From assembly GCA_014728085.1 (NCBI GenBank), contig WJMF01000069.1:25465-89464 (forward strand): a stretch of DNA of 64,000 nt, read 5' to 3'. This DNA is from Candidatus Zhuqueibacterota bacterium (lineage in GTDB: Bacteria; Zhuqueibacterota; Zhuqueibacteria; Residuimicrobiales; Oceaniaggregativiventaceae). The translations under genes were made by a program, and so were the position numbers. The notes below the pieces were generated by a model that made no database searches, was not told the DNA's origin, and worked only from the letters and a program-made list of their open reading frames with translations. How positions within the stretch are numbered: the first letter of the stretch is position 1; each line of letters starts with the position of its first letter. Positions 19,993 to 30,328 of the stretch are shown piece by piece.

Positions 19993-20989
19993 ACAGCTCG
20001 GCTGGGATGATTTCTTTGTGCAACAGATTCCTGCAAAGGATTTCGACCTGGTTGGCCGAATTTGCTCTGAATTTAAAAAAACCTACAAAGTATTATCTGA
20101 TCAGGGTGAGTTTGAAGCGGTCATCCCCGGGAAATTTTACCATAATAGCCGGAATAAAAATCTTCCGGTGGTCGGAGACTGGGTTTTGGGTAAAAACATA
20201 AACGATAATCAAATCGTCATTACACACCTCCTCCCGAGAAAAAATAAATTTTCCCGTAAAATTAAAGGACACGGCCTTGAAGAACAGGTCATAGCTGCCA
20301 ATTTAGATTATATTTTTATCGTTTCCGGATTGGATGATGAATTTAACGTGCGCAGAATAGAGAGGTATATCCTCCAGTCGCAAAAAAGCAGTGCCCAACC
20401 CGTTCTGATATTGAACAAAGTGGATATTGACGACAATATCAAAAGCAAGAGAGCCGCAATCCATAAATCATTTAAAAATACTCCTTCATTATTTATCAGC
20501 GCTCTAAAAAATAAAGGACTCTCGCAGATCAAAAAGCTGTTAAAAGATGGCAAAACCGGGGCCCTGTTGGGGTCTTCAGGCGTAGGGAAAAGCACGATAA
20601 TAAATCGATTGATGAACAAAAACATTCAAAAAACAGCCGATCATAAGGGAAAATTTAGTCACGGCACACATATTACCACCCGCCGGGAGCTTTTTCTGTT
20701 ACCTTCCGGTGGAATTTTGATCGACACTCCGGGCATGAGGGAACTACAGCTTTGGGAGGGAGAAGAGAGTATTCAAACAGCCTTTCATGATATCACAGAA
20801 CTGGCACAACACTGCCGCTTTATGGATTGCAATCATCGACAAGAACCCGGTTGTGCGGTTAAAAAAGCAATTGAAAACGGAGAAATCGATTCGGAACGGC
20901 TTGATCACTTTATAAAGCTGAAAGAGGAAATTGATGAAACCCAAAAAGGGATTCAGTGGCATTCAAAACCGAAAAGAAAGCGGCGTTAA
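19982..20989 (+). CDS. rsgA: Small ribosomal subunit biogenesis GTPase RsgA (TTG start)
   Basis: Circularly permuted GTPase: LNKVD (G4) before GSSGVGKSTIINRL (G1) and DTPGMREL (G3); Zn-knuckle CRFMDCNHRQEPGC. Confidence 0.94.
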   Translation: MTLEQLGWDDFFVQQIPAKDFDLVGRICSEFKKTYKVLSDQGEFEAVIPGKFYHNSRNKNLPVVGDWVLGKNINDNQIVITHLLPRKNKFSRKIKGHGLEEQVIAANLDYIFIVSGLDDEFNVRRIERYILQSQKSSAQPVLILNKVDIDDNIKSKRAAIHKSFKNTPSLFISALKNKGLSQIKKLLKDGKTGALLGSSGVGKSTIINRLMNKNIQKTADHKGKFSHGTHITTRRELFLLPSGGILIDTPGMRELQLWEGEESIQTAFHDITELAQHCRFMDCNHRQEPGCAVKKAIENGEIDSERLDHFIKLKEEIDETQKGIQWHSKPKRKRR

Positions 20990-21112
20990 GCGTATTCCTG
21001 TTTTACCGCTCGGAAGGATAAATCATGTAGGAACATATTTGAATAATTTTTGTTATAACTATTGAATAATCTTTTTTTTTGACGTATCTTTTTTGTTTAA
21101 TTTAAGAAAGCA

Positions 21113-21532
21113 ATGATAGAATCTGGCACCATAATTTCTATAGAGAATGAACTCGCCACGGTCAAGATACACCGTGGGGAAAAGTGTGAGAGTTGTCATC
21201 TGTGTGATTCTTTTGGTTCCAACGAGATGAACCTGGTTGCCCTTAATCAAGCCGGAGCAGGTATTGGGGACATTGTTGATATTAAAGTAGAACCCGAAAA
21301 AGTGATCAAGCACTCGCTTTTAATCTTCATCCTGCCGATTATAGCTATGATTTTTGGTTATTGGATCGGTATAACCCTGGTCCCGGAAGCAAGCGGTGAA
21401 GGAAGTGGAATACTGGGGGCTTTTATTGCGTTGCTCCTTGTCTTTATAATCATCCGGCTTTATAATCATCACTATTCAAGAAATGAAAAATGTGCTGCAA
21501 AAATAATAGGATTCTCAAGTGACCATTCATAA
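21113..21532 (+). CDS. RseC/MucC-family SoxR-reducing system protein
   Basis: GTIISIENELATVKIHRGEKCESCHLCDSFG followed by two TM helices. Confidence 0.85.
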   Translation: MIESGTIISIENELATVKIHRGEKCESCHLCDSFGSNEMNLVALNQAGAGIGDIVDIKVEPEKVIKHSLLIFILPIIAMIFGYWIGITLVPEASGEGSGILGAFIALLLVFIIIRLYNHHYSRNEKCAAKIIGFSSDHS

Positions 21533-24500
21533 ATTGATATTTTTGCTTTTCTTGTTATTTCCGGCAATTCTGGTATTTCCGCAAACCAGTGATATTAAAA
21601 TCCTGTCTGCCAGGGATAACAGTCTGGTTGTGGAATTTTCACCACAGGAATGGCAGCAACACACCAAAAAGCTGGACAATAAAACATATTCAAAGTTTGC
21701 TTTCAAAGGTGCAGAAATGATGGGCGAGCCCGGATCGCCTCAGATTCCGGTCAAAGTGTTCACACTGGGAATTCCAGAAAACGCATCCACAGAGATCGAA
21801 ATTGTCGATTTGACATTCGAAGAAATCAACAATGTTCTACTGTTACCGGTGCCGTTTTCCTCCAATAAATCTCTTGGCACAGCTTTTAGTTACGTACCTG
21901 TACAAAATATTTACGCTTCTGCCGACGCCCTTCCGGCGGATCATGTTGTTACCGGTGATCCCTTTATTTTCCGCAGCCAAACCGTACAAAAATTGGTTTT
22001 GCAACCCCTGCAATTTTTCCCCGCACAAAAAAAGATTAAAAAAATCAACCGGATGACCATACGAATAGGGTTTTCAAATCACTATAGCCGTTCGTTCCAG
22101 CCGATGAAAGATGAACACTTTTATCAGAACCTGCTGAATTATGAACAAGCAAAAAAATGGCGCCACAGTCAACCCAGACCCAAACGTTCCACCTATAAAC
22201 TGGACCCCGATGCCTGGTACAAGCTCACCATCCAGGGTGATGGAAGCGGTGGAAAAGAAGGGATTTACAAGGTTACGGCATCCCAACTGCAAGACGCCGG
22301 TATACCTGTCGGTTCCATAGACCCCCGCACCCTGCAGCTCTATAACAATGGTGGTAAACCCTTGCCCGTGGACATCAGCATACCACGCCCGGATAGTTTG
22401 ATCGAAAACCCAATCCAGGTTGTTGGTGAAGAAGACGGCGCCCTGAATGCCGGCGATTATATTCTGTTCTACGGACGATCTCTTGAAGGTGTGGAATACA
22501 ATCAGAGTATAGGGGAATACGATCATTATATTAATCCCTATTCCCATGAAAATGTATACTGGCTGACCTTTGGTAAGGGTGCCGGTAAAAGAATCGCAAA
22601 ACGCCCCTCTCTGTCTACCGAGGGTCTCACCCCCGAACCCGGTTTTCGTCAAACTGTTTTTTGGGAACAGGAAAAGCATAATATCTTCGGTTCCGGCAGA
22701 GACTGGTTTGGATATCAAATGGGTAAAATCCAAAAATCATTTACCCACACCTTCGAGACCCCTGATGCGACGGCAGATGACAGTACAGTTGTCCGGTTTC
22801 AATTAGCGGTTGTCACCAACGGTCTGCATCCCTTTCGCTTTTTTGTGAACGAGACCTTTCTTTCCGAAACCAGTATCCGGGGATACTCCACCAGGAACAA
22901 CTATAATTATGTTCTGGACGATGTAACCTTGAGCAAGCAGAGCCTCATAGACCGCGATCAAAGCAATCTGGTGATCGAATACCCCGTGGAATCGGATTTA
23001 TTCATCTCCTACGTCGATTGGGTAGAGATAGAATACGACCGTCAGTTTATCGCCAAAGATGAACAGCTTGTTTTTACCAGTCCGCCGGAAAACAAAATTG
23101 CACATTATCAAATCGAGGGCTTTGCCGGCAATAATATTCGCATCCTCGATATTTCAGATATTTCTTCCATTGAAGAAATCGAAAACACCCTCATTCAGAA
23201 CAAAAATGTATCGTTCGCCGAGCAGGCGACCGATTTGGTTCCGACAAAATATATTGCCTTTACCCCGGCTGCCTATCGTTCTGTATCCGCAATTGAAAGA
23301 GAAGACAGAACGGATTTGCGCTCTGCCCGCTCTGCGGATTATATCATCATTACGCACGAAAAGTTTATTCAACAGGCACAAGAGTTGGCAAGTCTGAGAG
23401 AGACTTATTCAACTCAACGTCTCGAAACACAAGTTGTAACGATTTCTTCAGTTTTCAATGAATTTGGCTGGGGTATCCCGGATGTGGCTGCCATCAGAGA
23501 TTTTCTCGCCTGGGCTGACAAACACTGGAATGCTCCCCAATACGTTCTCCTTTTTGGGGATGGCCACTATGATTACAAAAATATTTTAAACTTCAATACA
23601 CCAAATCTTATTCCCCCCTTTGAAACCAGAGACCGTCATGAAAATTATTCCAGAACGTCTGATGATTGGTTTACCTATACGAAAGGAACCACAGCCGGCA
23701 TGCAGATGGCAATCGGACGGATTCCGGTTCAATCGATTGCTACGGCGCAAGCGGTTGTGCAAAAAATCATACAATATGAAACAGATGAAAGCTTTGGCGA
23801 CTGGCGTAAAGTGTTGACCATAATAGGTGATGACGAGCTGGGAGAATATGGTGAAGAACTTGAGCACACCCGCCAGGCAGAAACACTTGCTGAAAGTCAT
23901 GTTCCGGCAACTTTTGATATCGAAAAAATTTACCTCATGGAATACCCGCCGGTTCGTACGGCAAGCACAACAGGAATAACCAAACCAACGGCAACCGAAG
24001 ATCTTTTACACCGGATTAATCGGGGTACTCTGGTTTTGAACTTTATCGGACATGGCAACGACGAACTCTGGACCCATGAACACCTCCTGACCAGAACAGG
24101 CGATTTCGACCGTATTCAAAATGAAAATCGCCTTCCTTTAATTGTCGCTGCGACTTGCGAATTTGCTTACTGGGATCAACCCCAAAAACAAAGCTTTGCA
24201 GAAGATTTACTCAATGTCGCCGGCCGTGGTGCGGTAGGCCTCATCGCCTCCTCGCGGGCAGCTTTTTCCTCCGACAATGCCGCCTACAACTATGCACTTT
24301 ATGATAAACTCTTTTCACCCTATCAAAGCAGCGGCATGACCGAAAGGATCGGAATGGCCTCTCTGCTGGCAAAACAAAACACATTGAGCCGCGACAACAA
24401 GGAAAAATACCATGTTTTGGGTGACCCCACTTTGAGATTACGCGCTCCCCGTTATCGCGCAATTATCGAAACTATCGAGCCGGATACCATCCAGGCCTTG

Positions 24501-25499
24501 CGGAAAACCAAAGTGACCGGACACATTGAAAAGGATAATGCCCTGTGGAATGATTATAATGGCAAAATTTATCTGAGGATTATGGATTCCAAAAACAGGA
24601 AAACCTATGAAACAGAAGGAGGCTTGTCAATAAGCTACCTGCTACCCGGCAATGGACTCTTTCGCGGCAGCGCTGATGTTGAAAATGGACACTTTGCGGC
24701 GGATTTTATCGTCCCCAAAGACATATCCTATGGAGGATCGCAAGGCAAAATCAGCGTCTATTTCTGGAATCAGTCGGCAGAAGGAACCGGTTATAGAGAA
24801 AAATTGATGGTCGGGGGTACAGCAAAAAACCTGATCGATCATACCGGCCCCTACATACGTGCCTATTTTCATCAACCCAATTTTTCTGCTGGAGATTATA
24901 TACGTCCCAGCGATACTTTGCATGTAGAAATCAGCGATTCTCTCAGCGGTATCAATATTACCGGTGAAATCGGCCACCAAATCAACATGACCTTTGACAA
25001 TGATATCTTGAATTCGAGAAATATTACCGATTTTTTTGAATATGATCCAAACAGTTATATTACCGGGAAAATACACTATCCGCTCTATAATCTCTCCCTG
25101 GGTAAGCATCAGGTGGAAATTAAAGCATGGGACAATTCGAACAACTCTTCTATCTATGAAACCTGGTTTACCGTTGTTGAAGATTCAATCCTGAAAATCC
25201 GCGACCTGCTAACCTACCCGAATCCGATGACAGAAGAAACAGCGTTTTGTTTTGAAATCACTCAGGATGCAAACGTATCGATCAAGGTATTCAGCCTGGC
25301 AGGAAGGCTATTAAAAACATTTCATCCAGTTTATACTCAGGCCGGCTATAACGTTCTGCCCGAACGCTGGGACGGCACAGACGAGGAAGGTGACTATCTC
25401 GCCAATGGTGTCTATCTCTATAAATTAACCGCAAAATCATCCTGGGAAGGCAAGGAGCATAAAATCAACAAAATCGGAAAAGTCATTATCGCACGTTAG
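21519..25499 (+). CDS. porU: Type IX secretion system sortase PorU-like (peptidase C25, gingipain family), GTG start
   Basis: Signal peptide; C25 region LLFGDGHYDYKN, LVLNFIGHGNDELWTHE (His), LIVAATCEFAYWDQP (Cys); C-terminal sorting-like domain YPNPMTEETAFCFEI...GVYLYKL. Confidence 0.88.
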   Translation: MTIHKLIFLLFLLFPAILVFPQTSDIKILSARDNSLVVEFSPQEWQQHTKKLDNKTYSKFAFKGAEMMGEPGSPQIPVKVFTLGIPENASTEIEIVDLTFEEINNVLLLPVPFSSNKSLGTAFSYVPVQNIYASADALPADHVVTGDPFIFRSQTVQKLVLQPLQFFPAQKKIKKINRMTIRIGFSNHYSRSFQPMKDEHFYQNLLNYEQAKKWRHSQPRPKRSTYKLDPDAWYKLTIQGDGSGGKEGIYKVTASQLQDAGIPVGSIDPRTLQLYNNGGKPLPVDISIPRPDSLIENPIQVVGEEDGALNAGDYILFYGRSLEGVEYNQSIGEYDHYINPYSHENVYWLTFGKGAGKRIAKRPSLSTEGLTPEPGFRQTVFWEQEKHNIFGSGRDWFGYQMGKIQKSFTHTFETPDATADDSTVVRFQLAVVTNGLHPFRFFVNETFLSETSIRGYSTRNNYNYVLDDVTLSKQSLIDRDQSNLVIEYPVESDLFISYVDWVEIEYDRQFIAKDEQLVFTSPPENKIAHYQIEGFAGNNIRILDISDISSIEEIENTLIQNKNVSFAEQATDLVPTKYIAFTPAAYRSVSAIEREDRTDLRSARSADYIIITHEKFIQQAQELASLRETYSTQRLETQVVTISSVFNEFGWGIPDVAAIRDFLAWADKHWNAPQYVLLFGDGHYDYKNILNFNTPNLIPPFETRDRHENYSRTSDDWFTYTKGTTAGMQMAIGRIPVQSIATAQAVVQKIIQYETDESFGDWRKVLTIIGDDELGEYGEELEHTRQAETLAESHVPATFDIEKIYLMEYPPVRTASTTGITKPTATEDLLHRINRGTLVLNFIGHGNDELWTHEHLLTRTGDFDRIQNENRLPLIVAATCEFAYWDQPQKQSFAEDLLNVAGRGAVGLIASSRAAFSSDNAAYNYALYDKLFSPYQSSGMTERIGMASLLAKQNTLSRDNKEKYHVLGDPTLRLRAPRYRAIIETIEPDTIQALRKTKVTGHIEKDNALWNDYNGKIYLRIMDSKNRKTYETEGGLSISYLLPGNGLFRGSADVENGHFAADFIVPKDISYGGSQGKISVYFWNQSAEGTGYREKLMVGGTAKNLIDHTGPYIRAYFHQPNFSAGDYIRPSDTLHVEISDSLSGINITGEIGHQINMTFDNDILNSRNITDFFEYDPNSYITGKIHYPLYNLSLGKHQVEIKAWDNSNNSSIYETWFTVVEDSILKIRDLLTYPNPMTEETAFCFEITQDANVSIKVFSLAGRLLKTFHPVYTQAGYNVLPERWDGTDEEGDYLANGVYLYKLTAKSSWEGKEHKINKIGKVIIAR

Positions 25500-26589
25500 C
25501 CCCTGATGTTAAGACGTGCTGAATCTCATGCAAAAACCGCCTTTTGGCGGTTTGTACCCACCGCAGATAAGCTTCATAGCTAATATTCCGGGACAAGGCG
25601 TCATCAATACTTTCCCGGTCGAATCGATTCGCCGCCCTGCCCAGTTTCGCATTATCATTTAAATCATATGCATTGATAATCTGATCATAGTGCTTTGAAA
25701 CCGGAATGACCACGATCGGTTTTTTCAAACAAAGCGCCTCACAGGCAGTTTCAAATCCTCCGGTGGTGATTACAGCTTTTGAAGTGGCCATGGCCTCTAA
25801 AAATCGATCGCCATTTAACTGATAAAAGATTACATTTTCAAGAGCTTCAAGTCTCTCCGGTACTTTTGACCGATCCCAAAAACATATACTCTTCAGATCG
25901 GGGTTTTTTTGATGAAGCGAAATGATATCGCGGCTATAGCCATCATTCAGGATATAAAAGAGATAATGACTGTAATTCCGAACGGATAATTTCAGGATAT
26001 AATCGCGCAACAAAGGAGGCATAACCACAATCTTCTTGTGGCGACCACCGGATAAGGGATAAAACGAAAGCGCTAAAAGCCGTTCTGCCCCGATTGCTGT
26101 AATTCGTGTAACCATTTTTGCCGCCCATTTGTTTATTGCCCTACCCGGAGGAAATCGGAAACCAGGATGAAGGAATAAATACTGATGCCCGACACAAATA
26201 ACAGGACTTTGCGGCCGGTATAACAACGAATAAAAGCCCGCAAGCGGCTCAAAAAAATTGATGATAATATCCGGGCGTGTCCTTTGTACCGTTTTTTGCA
26301 TACAGCGTACGGACTTGATATAACGACCGATTTGCCAACATGTGGACAATAAAGAAACAAAGGCTTTAATCGAACGGTTTTGTGAATCCCGAATATAATT
26401 TGGACTGTCGTAATAGACAAGAGTTGTATTTATTTTTTTAATAAAATAGTCGGGAATCGTTCTTTGCGGACTCTGTCCGGTCATGACGCCGACAAGCTTG
26501 TGCCCTGCGGCGTTTAAAATTTCCTGTAATGCCAGCGCCTGTGTCAGATGACCTCTGCCCTCGCCCTGTACAATGAATAAAAATTTCAT
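25486..26589 (-). CDS. MJ1255-like glycosyltransferase (GT28-like C-terminal)
   Basis: MKFLFIVQGEGRGHLTQALALQEILNAAGH; ITTGGFETACEALCLKKPIVVIPVSKHYDQIINA. Start 26589 preferred over 26670. Confidence 0.82.
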   Translation of the reverse strand: MKFLFIVQGEGRGHLTQALALQEILNAAGHKLVGVMTGQSPQRTIPDYFIKKINTTLVYYDSPNYIRDSQNRSIKAFVSLLSTCWQIGRYIKSVRCMQKTVQRTRPDIIINFFEPLAGFYSLLYRPQSPVICVGHQYLFLHPGFRFPPGRAINKWAAKMVTRITAIGAERLLALSFYPLSGGRHKKIVVMPPLLRDYILKLSVRNYSHYLFYILNDGYSRDIISLHQKNPDLKSICFWDRSKVPERLEALENVIFYQLNGDRFLEAMATSKAVITTGGFETACEALCLKKPIVVIPVSKHYDQIINAYDLNDNAKLGRAANRFDRESIDDALSRNISYEAYLRWVQTAKRRFLHEIQHVLTSGANVR

Positions 26590-26713
26590 CTCTTTTTTCA
26601 AAAGTCCGAAACCTATACAACTAAAACAAACTTGACAAATAAATTGATTGATAAATCGGGATCTATTCATTATATATTAATATCTTGTCAGATCGGAATC
26701 TCATCTGACCGCT

Positions 26714-28381
26714 ATGCCCTATCCGTTTGAATCTCTCGGGTCCGAAACGAAATACCACGAAGGAATAGTTTACTCGATGTATTTTGATCCGGTAATTTTT
26801 AAATATGCTTCTATATTGGCAATATTCCTCTTATATGCTGAAATTCACTTTCGTGTAAAGGGATTATTCAATCGTTTATTTGTAAAAGAACCTGAAATGA
26901 TAGCGGACATTCCGCATCGCATTCAACCCGGAAAAGCTATCCCCATTTTAATTCTTATAAACGATGCCCATCTCTACCCGATCACCTTGCTTACCATCGA
27001 TATCAATATAAGCATAATGGATAAAAAATATCACAAAAGATTCAGGTATTGTGAATTCATCGATCAGCCTTTGGTGTATGAAATTCTTTATTTCAATCTC
27101 CCGAAGCGCCGTTTGACAACAGCCCGTATTGACGTCTCCTTTATTTATGAACAGAATGGCAAACAAAAAATATGTCATAACGATAATTACCGGCACTCCA
27201 GCCATGCATCGCTCGAAACCATCATTGATGAACACCCTCTGCCCCGACTGGAAAACTGGTACTATGGTGACCTTCATTATCACAGTTACTATACACGCGA
27301 CCAGGTAGAATTCGGCGCACCGATAGAGGTTGCCAGAATCATGGCCGAAGCTATGGGATTGCATTTTATCGGCTGTACTGATCATTCTTATGATCTGGAT
27401 GATCAGCGGGAAAACTATCTGCAAAACGATCCCGAATTATCCAAGTGGACTGACTTGTGGCGGAGTATAGAAATGCTTAACCGAAATAATAATTCGTTCG
27501 TTGTTCTCGCCGGGGAAGAACTTTCTGTCGGCAACCACTATAAAAAAAATGTACATATGCTCATTTTCAACAACAAATCCTTCATTCATGGATCGGGCGA
27601 CGGTGCTGAGAAATGGTTCGCCAATACACCGGAAAACCAGATACCCTCAGTACTGGAAACCCTGGACAATGAAGCCCTGGCATTTAGCGCTCATTCGGCT
27701 ACTCTGCCTCCGCTTTCACAGCGCCTGCTGATTAACCGTGGGAAATGGAGTCGTATAGATCACAGTTATCCTCGCTTAAACGGTCTCCAATTCTGGAATG
27801 GCCATAACATGAAATCTTTTAAAAAAGGCAAAGAAAGCTGGGTTCAACTATTACTCCTGGGACACAAAAAAACCATAATAGCCGGAAATGACGCCCATGG
27901 TAATTTTAGTCGATTTCGGCAAATACATATACCGTTTTTTTCCTTAAAGGAGAATGAACACGAAATATTCGGAGGTGTAAAAACCGCGATCTTGACAAAA
28001 AACCCGCTGTCAAGAGCAACTCTCGTGAAAGCGCTCAAGCTGGGGCGAACAGTAATAACGGATGGACCCTTTGCATATTTTGAGCTGCAAAAGGGAAAGA
28101 GGATCTTTCACCTCGGTGACAAGTTTCCCCATAAGACCGGTATCCTCAGGATCCGGGGAAAATCAACTCCGGCTTTCGGAATGATCAAATCCGTTGCCCT
28201 TTTTGTCGGCGATTGTGATGAAAAAAAAGAAAAATGTTATTATTATCCGGCAGACACCTATGAACTCGAGCATCTTGAGGAGATCGACACCCTGCCGGGA
28301 AATGGCTATATTCGGCTCGAGGTTCTCACGACCCTTAACCGCCAATTACTCAGCAATCCAATCTATCTCGGCCAGGACTAG
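26714..28381 (+). CDS. PHP-domain metal-dependent phosphoesterase, CehA/McbA-like
   Basis: WYYGDLHYHSYYTRD, MGLHFIGCTDHSYDL, LAFSAHSA, IIAGNDAHGNF. Confidence 0.82.
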   Translation: MPYPFESLGSETKYHEGIVYSMYFDPVIFKYASILAIFLLYAEIHFRVKGLFNRLFVKEPEMIADIPHRIQPGKAIPILILINDAHLYPITLLTIDINISIMDKKYHKRFRYCEFIDQPLVYEILYFNLPKRRLTTARIDVSFIYEQNGKQKICHNDNYRHSSHASLETIIDEHPLPRLENWYYGDLHYHSYYTRDQVEFGAPIEVARIMAEAMGLHFIGCTDHSYDLDDQRENYLQNDPELSKWTDLWRSIEMLNRNNNSFVVLAGEELSVGNHYKKNVHMLIFNNKSFIHGSGDGAEKWFANTPENQIPSVLETLDNEALAFSAHSATLPPLSQRLLINRGKWSRIDHSYPRLNGLQFWNGHNMKSFKKGKESWVQLLLLGHKKTIIAGNDAHGNFSRFRQIHIPFFSLKENEHEIFGGVKTAILTKNPLSRATLVKALKLGRTVITDGPFAYFELQKGKRIFHLGDKFPHKTGILRIRGKSTPAFGMIKSVALFVGDCDEKKEKCYYYPADTYELEHLEEIDTLPGNGYIRLEVLTTLNRQLLSNPIYLGQD

Positions 28382-28854
28382 ATCAATTTTATTTTTTTAA
28401 ATATCCGTTTCAATCCTCGACCAAAGACATTGGGCTTTATCTCGACATGCCGTTCATATCCTTCACCCTCGCTTGCAGAGGTGATCAGATCGTTTCCTTT
28501 TAAAAAATCATGAATAATAAACCGTTCATAACTGCTCATATGAGGTAAAACCACTGTCTCGCCATTATCAATGGCAAGCTGGGCCTTTTCTTCGGCATAC
28601 TTTCGCAGATTTCCGACAGGATATATTTTTAATTCGTGAACGTCTCCACGACGATAGGTTTTTGTGACAATATCAGGATCATGATCAAAATGCCTGTGAA
28701 CCAGTTTACGTTCAAACGCATTTAACTCGGAAAGCGTAATCGGAACGATTGAACCATCCAATTCCTTTTTTATCTTTTCAATTAAATTTTTTATCTTTAT
28801 ATCGTCCTGTCGATCATTAAATCTTCTATGATCTGATTTTCTATTTCTTTCCAC
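28378..28854 (-). CDS. Tandem R3H-domain-like nucleic acid-binding protein
   Basis: Two R3H-like units: ELNAFERKLVHRHFDHDPDIVTKTYRRGDVHELKIYP and HMSSYERFIIHDFLKGNDLITSASEGEGYERHVEIKP. Confidence 0.75.
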   Translation of the reverse strand: MERNRKSDHRRFNDRQDDIKIKNLIEKIKKELDGSIVPITLSELNAFERKLVHRHFDHDPDIVTKTYRRGDVHELKIYPVGNLRKYAEEKAQLAIDNGETVVLPHMSSYERFIIHDFLKGNDLITSASEGEGYERHVEIKPNVFGRGLKRIFKKIKLI

Positions 28855-28895
28855 TTCTATTTTTTCCTTTCCAGTTATTTCAACTTGTAATCTGT

Positions 28896-30314
28896 CTATT
28901 GTTTATCCAGATCGATTAATTTTTCATGAATCCCCCCAAAACCGCCATTGCTAAACGTAATGAGCACGTCGTTTTCTTCGATATGCCTTTTTACATATTG
29001 AACGATTTCATCAATACTTTGAAAATTCTGCACCGTTCTGTGCTCGCTGTTCAGGTCCTGCACAAGTTTTTCTATTGAAAGTATTTGACCTGCCGGCGCT
29101 TTGTCCGGTCGATGAATCGGCGCCAGTAAAATCACATCAGCAACCTGCAGTGCCTCTGCGAGCTCTCTTTGAAAAATATTCCTTCGCATTGTAGCAGACC
29201 GGGGTTCAAAGAGTGCCCAGATACGACGAGAAGAATACTTTTTTCGAAATCCCGAAAGGGTTTCCCGAATGGCAGTCGGATGATGACCAAAATCATCATA
29301 TAGCTCTGCACTTTTAACCAACCCTTTAAATTCCAATCGTCTTTTAATTCCGGCAAAACAAGAAAGCGCTCTCAATATCTCATTACGTTTTATACCCTCA
29401 TGATGCGAAACGGCAATGGCTGCCAAAATATTGCGGACATTGTGCTCCCCGCTTAAAGTCGTTTTCACACGTCCCCAAAAATCTCCCTTGTACAGTACAT
29501 CAAAACGCATACCTTTAACGCCTATGGTAATATCTTCTGCCTTCCAGACAGCATGTTGATCTTTTATTGCAAATGTGAGTACAGGGCAAAAAGCCTTTTG
29601 ACTTATCTCCACAACATTCTGAAAATCAGAACATATAGCTAAAAGTCCATTACGCGGTATCAAATTGACAAATCGCTTGAATGCCAATTTAATTTCATCC
29701 AACGAATTGTAAATGTCGGCATGGTCGAACTCTAAATGATTGATAATACCTATATCAGGTATATAACGCAGAAATTTCGCCACTTTATCAAAATAGGCAG
29801 AATCATATTCGTCTCCCTCTACAATAAAATACTCATCACCTCCTACCTGATAGCCACGGTCAAAGTTTTTTGGAATACCACCAATTAAAAACCCGGGATT
29901 TCTGCCGGCCCTCTGAAAAATCCAGGCCAGCAGCGAACTCGTCGTCGTCTTACCATGAGTCCCGGTTACCACCAAAGAGCGTCGACCGCGAATAAAATAT
30001 TCCCGTAATGCATCCGACAACGAGATATAGGGGATATGATGATCCAGGACATATTCAATTTCTTCATTTCCCCGCGATATCACATTGCCGACCACAACCA
30101 GATCCGGAGCCGGCTGCAGATTCTTTTGCGAAAATCCCTCAAAAACATCAATATTATGTTCTGACAAAAACGTACTCATCGGCGGATAAACATCGGAATC
30201 GGAGCCATAGACTTTGTATCCACTCTCTTTTAACATTGCTGCCAGCGAAGCCATGGCGGTTCCGCAAATCGCCATAAAATATATACGTTTGGGTTGTTTG
30301 TTTGTTTTAATCAC
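28896..30314 (-). CDS. mpl: UDP-N-acetylmuramate:L-alanyl-gamma-D-glutamyl-meso-diaminopimelate ligase
   Basis: Mur ligase: YFMAICGTAMASLAAMLKESGYKVYGSD, VTGTHGKTTTSSLLAWI, YDDFGHHPTAIRETL. Confidence 0.92.
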   Translation of the reverse strand: MIKTNKQPKRIYFMAICGTAMASLAAMLKESGYKVYGSDSDVYPPMSTFLSEHNIDVFEGFSQKNLQPAPDLVVVGNVISRGNEEIEYVLDHHIPYISLSDALREYFIRGRRSLVVTGTHGKTTTSSLLAWIFQRAGRNPGFLIGGIPKNFDRGYQVGGDEYFIVEGDEYDSAYFDKVAKFLRYIPDIGIINHLEFDHADIYNSLDEIKLAFKRFVNLIPRNGLLAICSDFQNVVEISQKAFCPVLTFAIKDQHAVWKAEDITIGVKGMRFDVLYKGDFWGRVKTTLSGEHNVRNILAAIAVSHHEGIKRNEILRALSCFAGIKRRLEFKGLVKSAELYDDFGHHPTAIRETLSGFRKKYSSRRIWALFEPRSATMRRNIFQRELAEALQVADVILLAPIHRPDKAPAGQILSIEKLVQDLNSEHRTVQNFQSIDEIVQYVKRHIEENDVLITFSNGGFGGIHEKLIDLDKQ

Positions 30315-30328
30315 GTTGTTCTTTCTCT

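Noticed and set aside
22074-22733. 219-aa minus-strand ORF antisense to porU
   Set aside because: Lies fully inside a well-supported coding gene; the translation shows no domain-like pattern. A shadow ORF is the simplest explanation.
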